Positions 37,984-46,420 of a DNA stretch of 64,000 bases are shown one piece after another (positions within the stretch are counted from its first letter, which is position 1; every line of letters starts with the position of its first letter). A program made the position numbers and the translations under genes. The notes under the pieces are model-generated. The model was given only the letters and a program-made list of their open reading frames with translations. It did not search any database and had not been told where the DNA came from. Source of the DNA: Arcicella sp038230735 (GTDB lineage: Bacteria; Bacteroidota; Bacteroidia; Cytophagales; Spirosomataceae); contig JBBRMR010000003.1 of the NCBI GenBank assembly GCA_038230735.1, positions 62,001 through 126,000 of the forward strand, written 5' to 3'.

Positions 37984-38454
37984 ATGAATATGAACTTAGA
38001 TAAAATAGATTTACAGATTTTGAAGTTTCTCCAAGAAGATGCTTTGATGACCAATAAAGAGATAGCCTCCCGATTGAATCTCACCACTACGCCCATCCAT
38101 GAGCGAATCAAAAGACTTGAAAATGAGGGAGTTATCGAAAAATACACCGCTATTTTGAACAAATCGAAGTTGGGGAAAAGCCTGGTGGTTTTGGTGGATG
38201 TGACCCTTAAAGAACACGCCGCTACTTTTTTGGAACAATTTGAAAAGGATGTTTTACTTTTGCCCGAAGTGGTGGAATGTTACTGTATTTCGGGTGGTTC
38301 AGATTTTCTGTTAAAGGTTTTGATGAAAGATATGGACGAATACCGACATTTTATTTTACATAAATTAGCCACGCTTTCCAACATCGGCAATGCCCAAAGT
38401 CGTTTTGTAGTGAATGAAATAAAGAGCCAAACTTCTGTGCCGATTGAGGTGTAA
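37984..38454 (+). CDS. Lrp/AsnC-family transcriptional regulator
   Basis: A 156-residue regulator with an N-terminal helix-turn-helix (LDKIDLQILKFLQEDALMTNKEIASRLNLTTTPIHERIKRLE, here residues about 4-45) and a RAM ligand-binding domain (VVECYCISGGSDFLLKVLM). Lrp proteins form octamers that respond to amino acids. It is divergent from susC with 268 bp between, and may control that operon; this is inference from position. Start could also be the ATG at 37990. Confidence 0.92.
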   Translation: MNMNLDKIDLQILKFLQEDALMTNKEIASRLNLTTTPIHERIKRLENEGVIEKYTAILNKSKLGKSLVVLVDVTLKEHAATFLEQFEKDVLLLPEVVECYCISGGSDFLLKVLMKDMDEYRHFILHKLATLSNIGNAQSRFVVNEIKSQTSVPIEV

Positions 38455-38468
38455 GTTACCTAAATTTC

Positions 38469-38613
38469 TGTCTGAATTTGGATCCATAGGGTTTACGGAT
38501 TCGTTGGATTTTCCAGTCCAATAATCCTAATTATACCCATTTTTTATGTTACCAAAATCCAGAAAATCCAGTAATCTGACACGGTGCGACGTTTCGCAAT
38601 CCAAATTCAGACA
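38469..38613. repeat. 145-bp palindromic element touching a gene end
   Basis: Perfect 15-bp terminal inverted repeats (38469-38483, 38599-38613, TGTCTGAATTTGGAT and its complement). The inside has further loosely matching blocks (GGATTTTCCAG / CCAGAAAATCC). The right arm covers the last codons of the transporter gene at 38607. Confidence 0.6.
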
Positions 38614-39878
38614 TTCCCCCGCCTCTTCAACCTTAAATTCCACATAGAAAGCCCCACTAATATTACGTAAACCACTGAAATACAATAAGATAAGGTAATA
38701 AAAAAGTCCAAATAATTGATACTTTTTTGGAAGAAATTTTTGTAGAAAAGCACTAAAATACTGCCCAAATAAGCGTAATAATCGGCAAAGGTGATGAGGA
38801 AACCCACCGTGCCAGATTTCTTGAAGGCGGCAATCATTCGCTCGAAATATAGGCTATTGCACATGGCATACGCCATATACACACCCAAGCCCAAACTCGT
38901 AAGCCAGCCCACAGGCGATAGGATTTTTTGTTGATACAATAAGGTACTCACGCCAATCAGAACGCCCCCTGCCAACATCAGTAATTGGATAATCACGAAA
39001 GCCTTATAGTTGTTTTGTACCCAACGCATTGCCGCCATCATCAACAAAACCGTGATAGCAATGGGCGTTTCGGTTTGGGTGAAAATGGCTGAATTATTGC
39101 CATAACCCAACAATTTCCAGATTTCGGGTGTAAAATTATCCCTAAATTCTCGGAAGGTGGTGAGCAAAATATACGACATTACAAAGATGAACATACTCAA
39201 AGCAAACTCATTGATAAATGCCTTTCTATCAGCCTTTTGCATCGGTCTTCGTTCGGTTCGACTTTCTTTATCGGCTTCGGTGGGCGGTGGAATTTGTCCC
39301 ATCAACCACGTACAAATCCCGAAAGGAATAATCATAATGGCACAAGCCACAAAAGGCATCCAAAACTGGCTTACTTCCAAGGTTGTCATCACCCATTTGC
39401 CAATACTTTTGGCAAAGCCCGACCCCATAATAAACGAAGCCGTAAGCACTGCTACCAATAAATCAGTCGTTTTTCTTCCCTCCAAAAAACCCAAAATAGT
39501 ACCGTAAACCATCCCCAAAGGAAGACTTGCCATGAAGATAAAAGTAAGATTATAAGGGGCAGGAACAAGTGCAAAAAATAGATAACAAAACCAAGATAAA
39601 GCAATCATTATCAGTAAGTTACGAGAACGATGTTGAGGCAACATTTCCGATACATACTTAATTCCCAAACCCTTTGAAACCGCAAAACCCAAGACCTGAG
39701 CCGTTATCATCAAGATTTTGAAATTGACTCCCAAAAAAGATAATTCTTCATAAGTTGCCGCCGTGTATGCCCGCCTAAATGGATAGAAACACATATAAGT
39801 AAAAAAGGCAGTAATGGCAGCAAAAAATGTTGCATTGAAAGAATTTTTTTGGATGAATTTGCTGATTGCGTTGGTCAT
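38607..39878 (-). CDS. MFS-like membrane protein, DUF5690-type
   Basis: A 423-residue polytopic inner-membrane protein with about 12 hydrophobic segments and a central cytoplasmic loop rich in charged residues (ADKESRTERRPMQKADRK). The N-terminal YMCFYPFRRAYTAATYE and the VLGFAVSKGLGIKYVSE segment match my memory of DUF5690 proteins of Bacteroidota, which are MFS-related; transport substrate unknown. The last codons lie within the palindromic element that follows, so the C-terminus RRGNV may have been remade by the repeat. Confidence 0.75.
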   Translation of the reverse strand: MTNAISKFIQKNSFNATFFAAITAFFTYMCFYPFRRAYTAATYEELSFLGVNFKILMITAQVLGFAVSKGLGIKYVSEMLPQHRSRNLLIMIALSWFCYLFFALVPAPYNLTFIFMASLPLGMVYGTILGFLEGRKTTDLLVAVLTASFIMGSGFAKSIGKWVMTTLEVSQFWMPFVACAIMIIPFGICTWLMGQIPPPTEADKESRTERRPMQKADRKAFINEFALSMFIFVMSYILLTTFREFRDNFTPEIWKLLGYGNNSAIFTQTETPIAITVLLMMAAMRWVQNNYKAFVIIQLLMLAGGVLIGVSTLLYQQKILSPVGWLTSLGLGVYMAYAMCNSLYFERMIAAFKKSGTVGFLITFADYYAYLGSILVLFYKNFFQKSINYLDFFITLSYCISVVYVILVGLSMWNLRLKRRGNV

Positions 39879-39931
39879 GTGAGGATGATTAGGATGGTTA
39901 TTTCAAAGATAGGTTTTTTATGGGAAAAATC

Positions 39932-41089
39932 TCAATCAACCCGAAACAAAGCTACTAACCCAAACACAGGTCCAATCGCTAAAAAAGCGTACAAATATTC
40001 AGCTTCAACATGGCTGGAAATGACGTTGATAAATTGAATACTTACGATGGTAATGGCAAAACCGATGCAGTTTACAATCGTCAAAGATGTGCCTCTGGAT
40101 GCTTCGGGGGCATTTTGGGCTACTAAGGTTGAGAATAAAGGAGAATCCGCTACTACCACCATTCCCCAAAGGAAGAGGAAAAATAATAGAATAGTAATGG
40201 AATTTTGGGATAAGAAAAAAGGGGAAATCAAACAGCAAATACAAGAAGCCGATAAGGCAAAAGTGGCAATATTTTTGGACTTAAATCTTTCAGAAAGTTG
40301 CCCGCTCAACACGCAAGCCACCGAGCCAGAAGCAATAATGAGGAAAGAATAAAGTGGAATATTTAAGTCAATATAGGGAAACTGATTTTTGTAAAACTTC
40401 AACATCATAGGTACAAATGCCCAAAAGGCGTACAACTCCCACATATGACCGAAGTACCCGAAAGCGGCGGCTTGAAATTTCTTATTTTTGAAAACTGTAA
40501 AAAAGGTGTTGAACTGTAATTGTTGCCCCACTTTTCGATACGGTCCATCAGGAACGAAAACATACATAATTATTCCGCCCAAAAGTGATAAAGTGGAAGT
40601 GCCATAAATAACGAATTTATAAGGAAAATTTGCCGTAAAGTTTCTTAATAAATACGGAAATGCCGTACCCAAAACTAAAGCTCCCACCAAAAACCCCAAG
40701 GATTTTCCCAAACCTTTTTGGTAATAATCGGAAGCAATCTTCATGCCGACTGGATAAATCCCCGCCAAGAAAAAACCCGTTAAAAACCTGAAAATCAAAA
40801 TATTAAAAGAATTTACTCCTTTAAAACTCATTCCTATATTGAAAATTCCCGCTAAAATAGCACTTATTAAAAATACCAAAGAAGGTGAAAAGCGGTCTGA
40901 GATTGTCAGTACCGCAAAGGTCAATGTCCCCGTGATAAAGCCCAATTGAATGGCACTGGTGAGGTGAGCCAAAAAGCTATTTTCAAGGTGCAGATTTAGG
41001 ATAATTTCTGGTATAATGGCATTGCCCGCAAACCAAAGCGATGTGCAGAAAAATTGGGAAATGACGATGGTGGTTAAGATTTTATTCAT
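39932..41089 (-). CDS. Major facilitator superfamily transporter
   Basis: A 385-residue permease with 12 predicted membrane helices. MFS marks include the helix 2-3 loop region with DRFSPSLVF and the FRFLTGFFLAGIYPVGMKI stretch; the helix 8-9 loop has GQLSERFKSKN. Substrate unknown. The frame opens at a TTG 15 bp earlier but ATG 41089 is preferred. The GH88/105 gene ends 31 bp upstream on the same strand, so the permease may carry a product of that hydrolase. Confidence 0.85.
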   Translation of the reverse strand: MNKILTTIVISQFFCTSLWFAGNAIIPEIILNLHLENSFLAHLTSAIQLGFITGTLTFAVLTISDRFSPSLVFLISAILAGIFNIGMSFKGVNSFNILIFRFLTGFFLAGIYPVGMKIASDYYQKGLGKSLGFLVGALVLGTAFPYLLRNFTANFPYKFVIYGTSTLSLLGGIIMYVFVPDGPYRKVGQQLQFNTFFTVFKNKKFQAAAFGYFGHMWELYAFWAFVPMMLKFYKNQFPYIDLNIPLYSFLIIASGSVACVLSGQLSERFKSKNIATFALSASCICCLISPFFLSQNSITILLFFLFLWGMVVVADSPLFSTLVAQNAPEASRGTSLTIVNCIGFAITIVSIQFINVISSHVEAEYLYAFLAIGPVFGLVALFRVD

Positions 41090-41119
41090 GTATAAATTTA
41101 CCAACTATTTATCAGAATC

Positions 41120-42490
41120 TTACTTCTTCAACAATAACTGCACTGAGCTATCATTAATTGCAAATTGGTGACTTTTCAAGAGTTTTATCATTTCCGCACC
41201 CGCCAACATGACAGGTCCATACCCATGTGCAGCGAAGGGGCTGATGGGGCGATGGTAATAAAATGCAGGATCGAAACCCATGCCTGTGCCTACGCAAGTA
41301 CCCTCTACTTGCCCTTTTTCGTTTACTTTTGTCGAAACTGCATTCCACGCCAACATGGCGGCGGGTGTGTATGCCAAAGCGTCAAGCCAGCCTTTATTGA
41401 TGGCTTTTGCGAAACAATAGGTATATATGGCGGTGGCGGAAGTTTCTAAATAAGAGTCGTTTCTATCTAATAATTGATGCCAAAATCCCGAACCAGATTG
41501 GTAGGATGCCAAACCTTTGGCGTGTGCTTTCAATAATTCTAAAATCGCTGGGCGACCTGCGTGGTTTTCGGGCAGTACGTCCAATACTTCTACCATCGTC
41601 AAGATTGCCCAACCGTTGGCTCTTGCCCAATGAAACTGTGGATGTTCGGTCATGCCCTCGACCCAACCGTGCATAAATACGCCTTTTTCACGGTTAAACA
41701 TTCGTTTTGAGAATAACAAAATTTGTTTCACGGCTTCGTCATAATACTTTTGTTCGCCCGTCAATTTGCCCATTTGTGCCAAAGCGGGGATTCCCATAAA
41801 CAAATCATCCAGCCATAAAGTGTTGGTTTGTGGGCGATTACGTGCCAAAGTACCGTCTGATAAACGATGTTCTTTGGTCATGATATAATTGATGTGGCTA
41901 TTAATCAGCGGACGAAAATTGGTTTTACTGCCTTCACGAGTGGTTTTAATCATGGCGGCACACATGGCACCGCAATCATCCAAGGCGTGCGGACTCACAA
42001 GCCCTCGCAAAGGTCCTTTTGTTCCCCAATCGGCATTTTGTTCAGATGTTTTTTGGAAATAAGGCACAGATACGGCAATAAATTTCAAGCGTTTTTCTAC
42101 ATAATCCTTGAAACGAACATCGCCCGTAGCTTGCGAAGATAATAACATTGCTCCGTACAAAACGCCCCATTCATAGCTTACGATGCGGAAATCGCCTTTT
42201 TGCAAAGCCGTATTTTCATCAATTTTGGATAAATCAGTAAGGGTTTCATCCGTTTTGGAATTAACGAAATTTGCAGGTGTGACTTCGTTTAGATAGCCAT
42301 GAATTCGATTCAGCACATTGGTGATTTCTTCGGTTTTTACGATTCCGTAAGGCACAGGATAATCGGGTGTTATCAAGTGCAAAGGCGTATTGGAGTCATT
42401 TGATTTAGTTACATTTTTTTGAGCAAAAACAAGGCTGAATGAATTGATAAGCAATAAAAGGGCAATGGAGAAAATGGTTTTTTGGTTCAT
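41120..42490 (-). CDS. Secreted glycoside hydrolase family 88/105 protein
   Basis: A 456-residue (alpha/alpha)6-barrel enzyme of the unsaturated glucuronyl/rhamnogalacturonyl hydrolase type (YteR/UGL fold). Signal peptide KTIFSIALLLLINSFSLVFAQ. Active-site-type motifs are WLDDLFMGIPALAQMG (acidic pair), FMHGWVEG, HWARANGWAILTM and SYLETSATAIYTY. It would remove the unsaturated uronate made by pectin lyases in the periplasm. The reading frame is open upstream to 42598 only because it crosses the palindromic element at 42503-42600; ATG 42490 is the genuine start. Forms a likely operon with the MFS gene. Confidence 0.85.
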   Translation of the reverse strand: MNQKTIFSIALLLLINSFSLVFAQKNVTKSNDSNTPLHLITPDYPVPYGIVKTEEITNVLNRIHGYLNEVTPANFVNSKTDETLTDLSKIDENTALQKGDFRIVSYEWGVLYGAMLLSSQATGDVRFKDYVEKRLKFIAVSVPYFQKTSEQNADWGTKGPLRGLVSPHALDDCGAMCAAMIKTTREGSKTNFRPLINSHINYIMTKEHRLSDGTLARNRPQTNTLWLDDLFMGIPALAQMGKLTGEQKYYDEAVKQILLFSKRMFNREKGVFMHGWVEGMTEHPQFHWARANGWAILTMVEVLDVLPENHAGRPAILELLKAHAKGLASYQSGSGFWHQLLDRNDSYLETSATAIYTYCFAKAINKGWLDALAYTPAAMLAWNAVSTKVNEKGQVEGTCVGTGMGFDPAFYYHRPISPFAAHGYGPVMLAGAEMIKLLKSHQFAINDSSVQLLLKK

Positions 42491-42502
42491 TCTGTTGGAG
42501 CA

Positions 42503-42600
42503 TATTGTCATCCCGATGAAGGAGGGAACTGAATTAAAGTTCCTAAAAGTATATGATTTTAGCTTACAAGCCAGTTCCCTCCTTCGTTGGGGTGACAATA
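42503..42600. repeat. 98-bp MITE-like palindrome, relative of the GIY-YIG element
   Basis: Terminal inverted repeats of 28 bp (42503-42530 and 42573-42600) agree at 25 positions and enclose 42 bp without a gene. The ends TATTGTCATCCCGATGAAGG resemble the 27954 element (CTTGTCATCCTGAAAGG). It lies 12 bp upstream of the GH88/105 start codon, so it is in that gene's leader. Confidence 0.7.
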
Positions 42601-42684
42601 CACATTTTTAGGGTTTTAAATTTTACTAATCCCTAAGTAAAGGCAAAAGGCTTTCAGATATACCAAAAGCATATATACTGATTA

Positions 42685-43944
42685 TCAAAAATTTTCATTT
42701 AACCCAAAGGAAAAACCCTTTGAACCGCCTTGTCCAATTCCGTAGTCAATGGTTAAATTGGTTTTGGCATATTTGTTTAATTTTATCCGTAAACCCGCTC
42801 CGTACCCAATATTTATCTTTTCAAAGTCATTGGAAGTTGGTTCGGAAAATGAAGCAAGATTGGTAAAAATTACTCCTCCCAGAAAACGTTTTTTTGTGAT
42901 ATTAAAACGGTATTCAGTTTCAAAATATAATGAATTTTTTCCTCTAAATCTGCCTTCAACGTAGCCTCGACCCGTTGCGTTGTTTACATCCCAACCCGTG
43001 CTTGGTAAATCAAAATAGGGGGGATTTCCTCCCAAAGTCAAGACATTATACGTCCAAAATGCTAAGATATTTCCTGATTTTTTTGAAAGCGGTAAATAAT
43101 ACCTCAAATCCATGGTGGCAGACTCCCAATTGCTATCGCTACCTAATGCTTTCATATTAGTTCTCAATTGAATATTTGCGTAAGCACCCTCCGATGGATT
43201 ATTACTATTCAGACGACTATCATATTGAAAATTGGCAGAAAGTCCCGCTGATTTTGATGATTCACTAAAACCATATTTTTTTAAATCAGTCTCCATGATT
43301 TCTGGCTCATTAGTCTCTGAAATATTTTTGTGAATATCTAAATTATAACCCAAACCAACGAATGTATTTTCCGCCACTTCTCGCATAATCACTTCATAAA
43401 CTCTTATCAAGTTATAATTGACATTGTTCAAATCTTCCAAATTGGTTTTGCTCCCTAATCCGTAAGTAAAATTGGGGTATTTATAGTATCGAAAGTCGCC
43501 AAGAAGGTTGTACTTTTCATTATTTAACCAAATATTGGATTGAAGTGTATTGATGAATTGCTTATTTTGGGTGTACATATTCAACATTGAAATCGTTGAA
43601 ATCTTCGCTCCGTTGCCTCGGTGGGTATAAAATGATAAGCTATTGACAATGCCAAACAAAAATCCAGATACCAGAGAGTAGCCTGGGTAGGCTATGGGCG
43701 TATAGAAAGGTCCGAGCGATTTTTTCATAACAGAAACTTCTTTGGCAATTGCTTTTTTGGAGGAATCGCTTTCAGCAATTTCTTTCTTCGTAAAAACCGT
43801 TCTCATGTAATCCTTAATGTCCACTTGTTTTGATACGTCATCGACCACCGAAGTGGGTTTCGCCTTAACTTTTTGTCCAATAATTAAGGAGTTTTTGAGG
43901 GTAAATAGAACGATTAAAAAGGTTAAAATGGGCTTTAAATTCAC
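42685..43944 (-). CDS. Omp85/BamA-TamA-like outer membrane protein
   Basis: A 419-residue protein with a signal peptide (ILTFLIVLFTLKNSLIIGQ), a charged linker (about 25-70) and a C-terminal 16-strand-type barrel of the surface-antigen D15 family. The ATGRGYVEGRFRGKNSLYFETEYRF block is the VRGF/Y-like motif that closes the Omp85 barrel. It lacks POTRA domains by length, so it belongs to the short, POTRA-less Omp85 group whose function is unknown. Confidence 0.8.
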   Translation of the reverse strand: MNLKPILTFLIVLFTLKNSLIIGQKVKAKPTSVVDDVSKQVDIKDYMRTVFTKKEIAESDSSKKAIAKEVSVMKKSLGPFYTPIAYPGYSLVSGFLFGIVNSLSFYTHRGNGAKISTISMLNMYTQNKQFINTLQSNIWLNNEKYNLLGDFRYYKYPNFTYGLGSKTNLEDLNNVNYNLIRVYEVIMREVAENTFVGLGYNLDIHKNISETNEPEIMETDLKKYGFSESSKSAGLSANFQYDSRLNSNNPSEGAYANIQLRTNMKALGSDSNWESATMDLRYYLPLSKKSGNILAFWTYNVLTLGGNPPYFDLPSTGWDVNNATGRGYVEGRFRGKNSLYFETEYRFNITKKRFLGGVIFTNLASFSEPTSNDFEKINIGYGAGLRIKLNKYAKTNLTIDYGIGQGGSKGFSFGLNENF

Positions 43945-44106
43945 TTTATGGCTGTGTTTTGAATGATGAAACTACATCATTTAAAACAGTCAAAATATTA
44001 TGCCACGAAAATTTATGGAATTCTTGATAATGATTAGAGATTATTTTGGATTTATGAAATTAGCTAAAAATTGAGAATCAGCATATCTTATTATCGACCC
44101 AAACAA

Positions 44107-44908
44107 CAAGATATTGCAGACAAGTTTTTCTGAATTAACCGATTTTTATCGGACAGTCGTTATTGTGGCAAGTTATTGATAAAATTATTGATGACCAAAG
44201 AAAGGGTAAACACAGTTTACGAACTATTATCAATGCGAATTTTTCATTCAAAAATGGTGGTGTTCAATTGCGGAATGCCGCCCAGCAAAGTTTAGACAGT
44301 AAACATCCGCCTTAGCAAACAGTTTTCTGCCATTTTACTCAATTCAAAGAAAGAGGTATTTGGGAAAATATTCTGAATAAAGTAGTTGAAAATGAGCGAA
44401 AAAGACAAGGCAAACAAAATAGTCCAAATTTATGAGCCATTGATAGCCAGAGCGTTAAGAAAGTTCAATACAGGTATTGATGGCGGTAAAAATATAAATG
44501 GCAGAAAAAGAACTATAATAGTTGATAGCCTTGGACTTCATTGGACAGTAAAAGTTACGGCAGCCAATATTTCAGATAATCAAGCGGGTATTTTAGCGGT
44601 TGATGTGCTAAATGGTAAAGTTCCAAGATTAAAAAAAATAACAGCCGATTCGGGTTACAAAATCACTTTTAAAGAACACGTGGAAACTAATTACGCTTGG
44701 AAAGTTAAGGTTATGCAAAAGCCCGAATTTACTACTGGATTTACTCCCCAAAAAGGGCGTTGGCAAGTTGAAAGGTCTTTCGGATGGCTTAAGTAGCCCC
44801 ATTCAATTTTAGATGAATATTGTTCCGAGACGTGGAAAACGATACTGTCATCAGAGACTATGCTACAAATTGCATTTATCTCCTTGATTATCAAGAGAAT
44901 ATAATTGT
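44107..44908 (+). pseudogene. IS5-family transposase remnant
   Basis: Decayed DDE transposase. Pieces are in different frames: VIDKIIDDQRKGKHSLRTII near 44174-44240, FTQFKERGIWENILNKVVEN near 44330-44395, GIDGGKNINGRKRTIIVDS through KITADSGYKI and KGRWQVERSFGW (44476-44790, the first catalytic Asp in VDS, second in ADSGY, Glu in VERSF), and ILSSETMLQIAFISLIIK near 44845-44895. At least three frame changes and a deletion separate them. Terminal repeats could not be delimited, so boundaries are approximate. Confidence 0.8.
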
Positions 44909-44998
44909 AAAACAATCTTGAGCTTCTACTTAGGGGGCTTTTTTTATGGGGACGGTTTTAAAATAAATAACCTCAAAACAAAGGAAACTGAAAGAAAC

Positions 44999-45044
44999 AA
45001 AAAAGAGTGCAAACCGTTGATTATAAACGTTTTACACTCTTTTT
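44999..45044 (-). terminator. Terminator after tRNA-Leu
   Basis: Inverted repeat (44999-45013 and 45031-45044, AAAAAAGAGTG(C/T)AAA type) lying downstream of tRNA-Leu on the minus strand. Confidence 0.65.
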
Positions 45045-45069
45045 GTTTGCCTTTTTGTACCCTTTCAAG

Positions 45070-45153
45070 TACCGGGGACGGGAATCGAACCCGTACGAAC
45101 TTACGTTCACAGGATTTTAAGTCCTGCGTGTCTACCAGTTCCACCACCCTGGC
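45070..45153 (-). tRNA. tRNA-Leu (UAA)
   Basis: An 84-nt class II tRNA on the minus strand. It starts GCCAGGGTGGTGG, has anticodon loop CTTAAAA with anticodon TAA, a long variable arm (TGAACGTAAGTTCGT), T arm ACGGG-TTCGAAT-CCCGT and acceptor end CCCCGGT plus discriminator A. CCA is not encoded. One A-C mismatch occurs in the acceptor stem. Confidence 0.95.
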
Positions 45154-45191
45154 ATGAGTCTGAGATTGCTCTCTTCCTCTTTAAACTTAAA

Positions 45192-45208
45192 AAGCACCTT
45201 GCGGTGCT
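45192..45208 (-). terminator. Hairpin between the two tRNA genes
   Basis: AAGCACC-TTGC-GGTGCTT, with a T run on the minus strand after it, 13 bp downstream of tRNA-Gly. It may end the tRNA-Gly transcript or serve as a processing signal. Confidence 0.55.
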
Positions 45209-45220
45209 TCATTTAAGCTG

Positions 45221-45293
45221 AGCGAAAGACCGGGTTCGAACCGGCGACCTCAACCTTGGCAAGGTTGCGCTCTACCAGCTGAGCTACTTTCGC
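45221..45293 (-). tRNA. tRNA-Gly (GCC)
   Basis: A 73-nt tRNA starting GCGAAAGTAGCTCAGCTGG, anticodon loop TTGCCAA (anticodon GCC), T arm GCCGG-TTCGAAC-CCGGT, acceptor CTTTCGC plus discriminator T; all stems pair. CCA is not encoded. Confidence 0.96.
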
Positions 45294-45318
45294 ATGTTAT
45301 ACTGGTGATTTGTGGATG

Positions 45319-45350
45319 CAAAATTAGCTTTTTTTGGTTTTGTATGCAAA
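45319..45350 (-). promoter_or_regulatory. Promoter of the tRNA pair
   Basis: Minus-strand TTTG (45347-45350) and TAATTTTG (45319-45326) separated by 20 bp match the Bacteroidota primary-sigma consensus. The -7 box ends 25 bp before tRNA-Gly, so the transcript starts just upstream of the tRNA. Confidence 0.75.
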
Positions 45351-45527
45351 TGTTTTCTAAAAAAAAAACGCTAAAAATTAATAACTATCATAGTAATTGT
45401 CTGATAATGTAGGGATTATGACAACCGTTATTTTTTAATATTTATTGCTATTTACGTTTTTAAACAGTAAAATAGGATAACAAAGCCCTTTCTCTTAAAT
45501 TTACTATCATCATTTTAAAACTAATTT

Positions 45528-46250
45528 ATGAAAAAACTATTTACAGGGTTTGTCTTTGGCTTGCTGTTGGCTAATACTTCTTTGGCTCAGACTTATGAGC
45601 ATTTTACCTCTTGGTCTCGTTTGGCGGTGAACAAGAAACTGAGCGAGCATTGGGAAATGAATATTGAGTTGCATTGGAGAAGACAAAATGATTTTACTAC
45701 CCCAAGTCCTAATCCTTTATCGCTCAGACTGTCGGAGGCTTATCGGATTTCTGGGGTGTATCGGGTTAAGGAAATGGCATTTTCTTTTGCCCCTGTTGTT
45801 TTTCATTCTTATCCGCTTTATGCTAAAAATAGTGATTTGACCAAAGCTATAAAATGGGAAATTCGTCCAGTTGTTTATGCCGAGTGGACAAAGGTTTTAT
45901 CCAAAAAATGGACATTTCGCTCTCGTTTGGGATATGAATACCGAATTTTTCAATTGACAGACGGCTCATACGGTGATGAACAGGGACGTGCCAGATTGCG
46001 TTTGCAGATGAGATATAATATCAATAAAAGTAATTTAGTGTATATTAGTGAAGAACCTCTATATAATTTTGCCCCCAATGTTCCTGCCAATTCATTTAGT
46101 CAAAATCAACTGTATTTTGCTTATAATCACGTTTTTACGCCCCATTTTTCTGCCGAGATTGGTTATATGTGGAACCATCGACAAAGAGCAACCTTAGTGG
46201 AATTTGACGAAGAAAATATTTTACAAACTCATTTTTTGTTTAGGTTATAG
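45528..46250 (+). CDS. DUF2490 outer-membrane-like protein
   Basis: A 240-residue protein with a signal peptide (LFTGFVFGLLLANTSLAQ) and a DUF2490 body: WSRLAVNKKLSEHWEMNIELHWRRQND, RPVVYAEWTKVLSKKWTFRSRLGYEYR, ending in a strand with HFLFRL, a barrel-like C-terminus. DUF2490 proteins are found throughout Bacteroidota and are presumed outer-membrane barrels of unknown function. A perfect 68-bp palindrome begins four bases after the stop. Confidence 0.87.
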   Translation: MKKLFTGFVFGLLLANTSLAQTYEHFTSWSRLAVNKKLSEHWEMNIELHWRRQNDFTTPSPNPLSLRLSEAYRISGVYRVKEMAFSFAPVVFHSYPLYAKNSDLTKAIKWEIRPVVYAEWTKVLSKKWTFRSRLGYEYRIFQLTDGSYGDEQGRARLRLQMRYNINKSNLVYISEEPLYNFAPNVPANSFSQNQLYFAYNHVFTPHFSAEIGYMWNHRQRATLVEFDEENILQTHFLFRL

Positions 46251-46253
46251 ATG

Positions 46254-46321
46254 TAATCGAAAAAAGCGAAGGGCGATAAGCGATATTAATATCGCTTATC
46301 GCCCTTCGCTTTTTTCGATTA
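46254..46321. terminator. 68-bp perfect palindrome
   Basis: Both halves (46254-46287 and 46288-46321) are exact complements with no loop; the centre is GATATT/AATATC. In RNA it would give a very strong hairpin, and the A and T runs on its flanks make it terminator-like in both directions. No mismatch occurs over 34 bp, unusual for a stable chromosomal sequence. Confidence 0.85.
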
Positions 46322-46420
46322 TTTATTATTTTTTTGCTTTAATGAATCCAACGCTTCAAGTTCTGCGTAAATCTGTTGGTTAAAGTTTATTAAATCAATA
46401 ATCAAAAATTAATAGACAAT

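Noticed and set aside
42491..42598. N-terminal extension of the GH88/105 enzyme
   Set aside because: The added residues come from the palindromic element, and the signal peptide begins at ATG 42490.
44107..44908. An active IS element
   Set aside because: The transposase is split over several frames, a catalytic-region neighbour is missing, and no terminal repeats could be found.
44918..45157. An open frame of 79 codons over the tRNA region
   Set aside because: It runs through a terminator and the antisense of tRNA-Leu, so it is chance.
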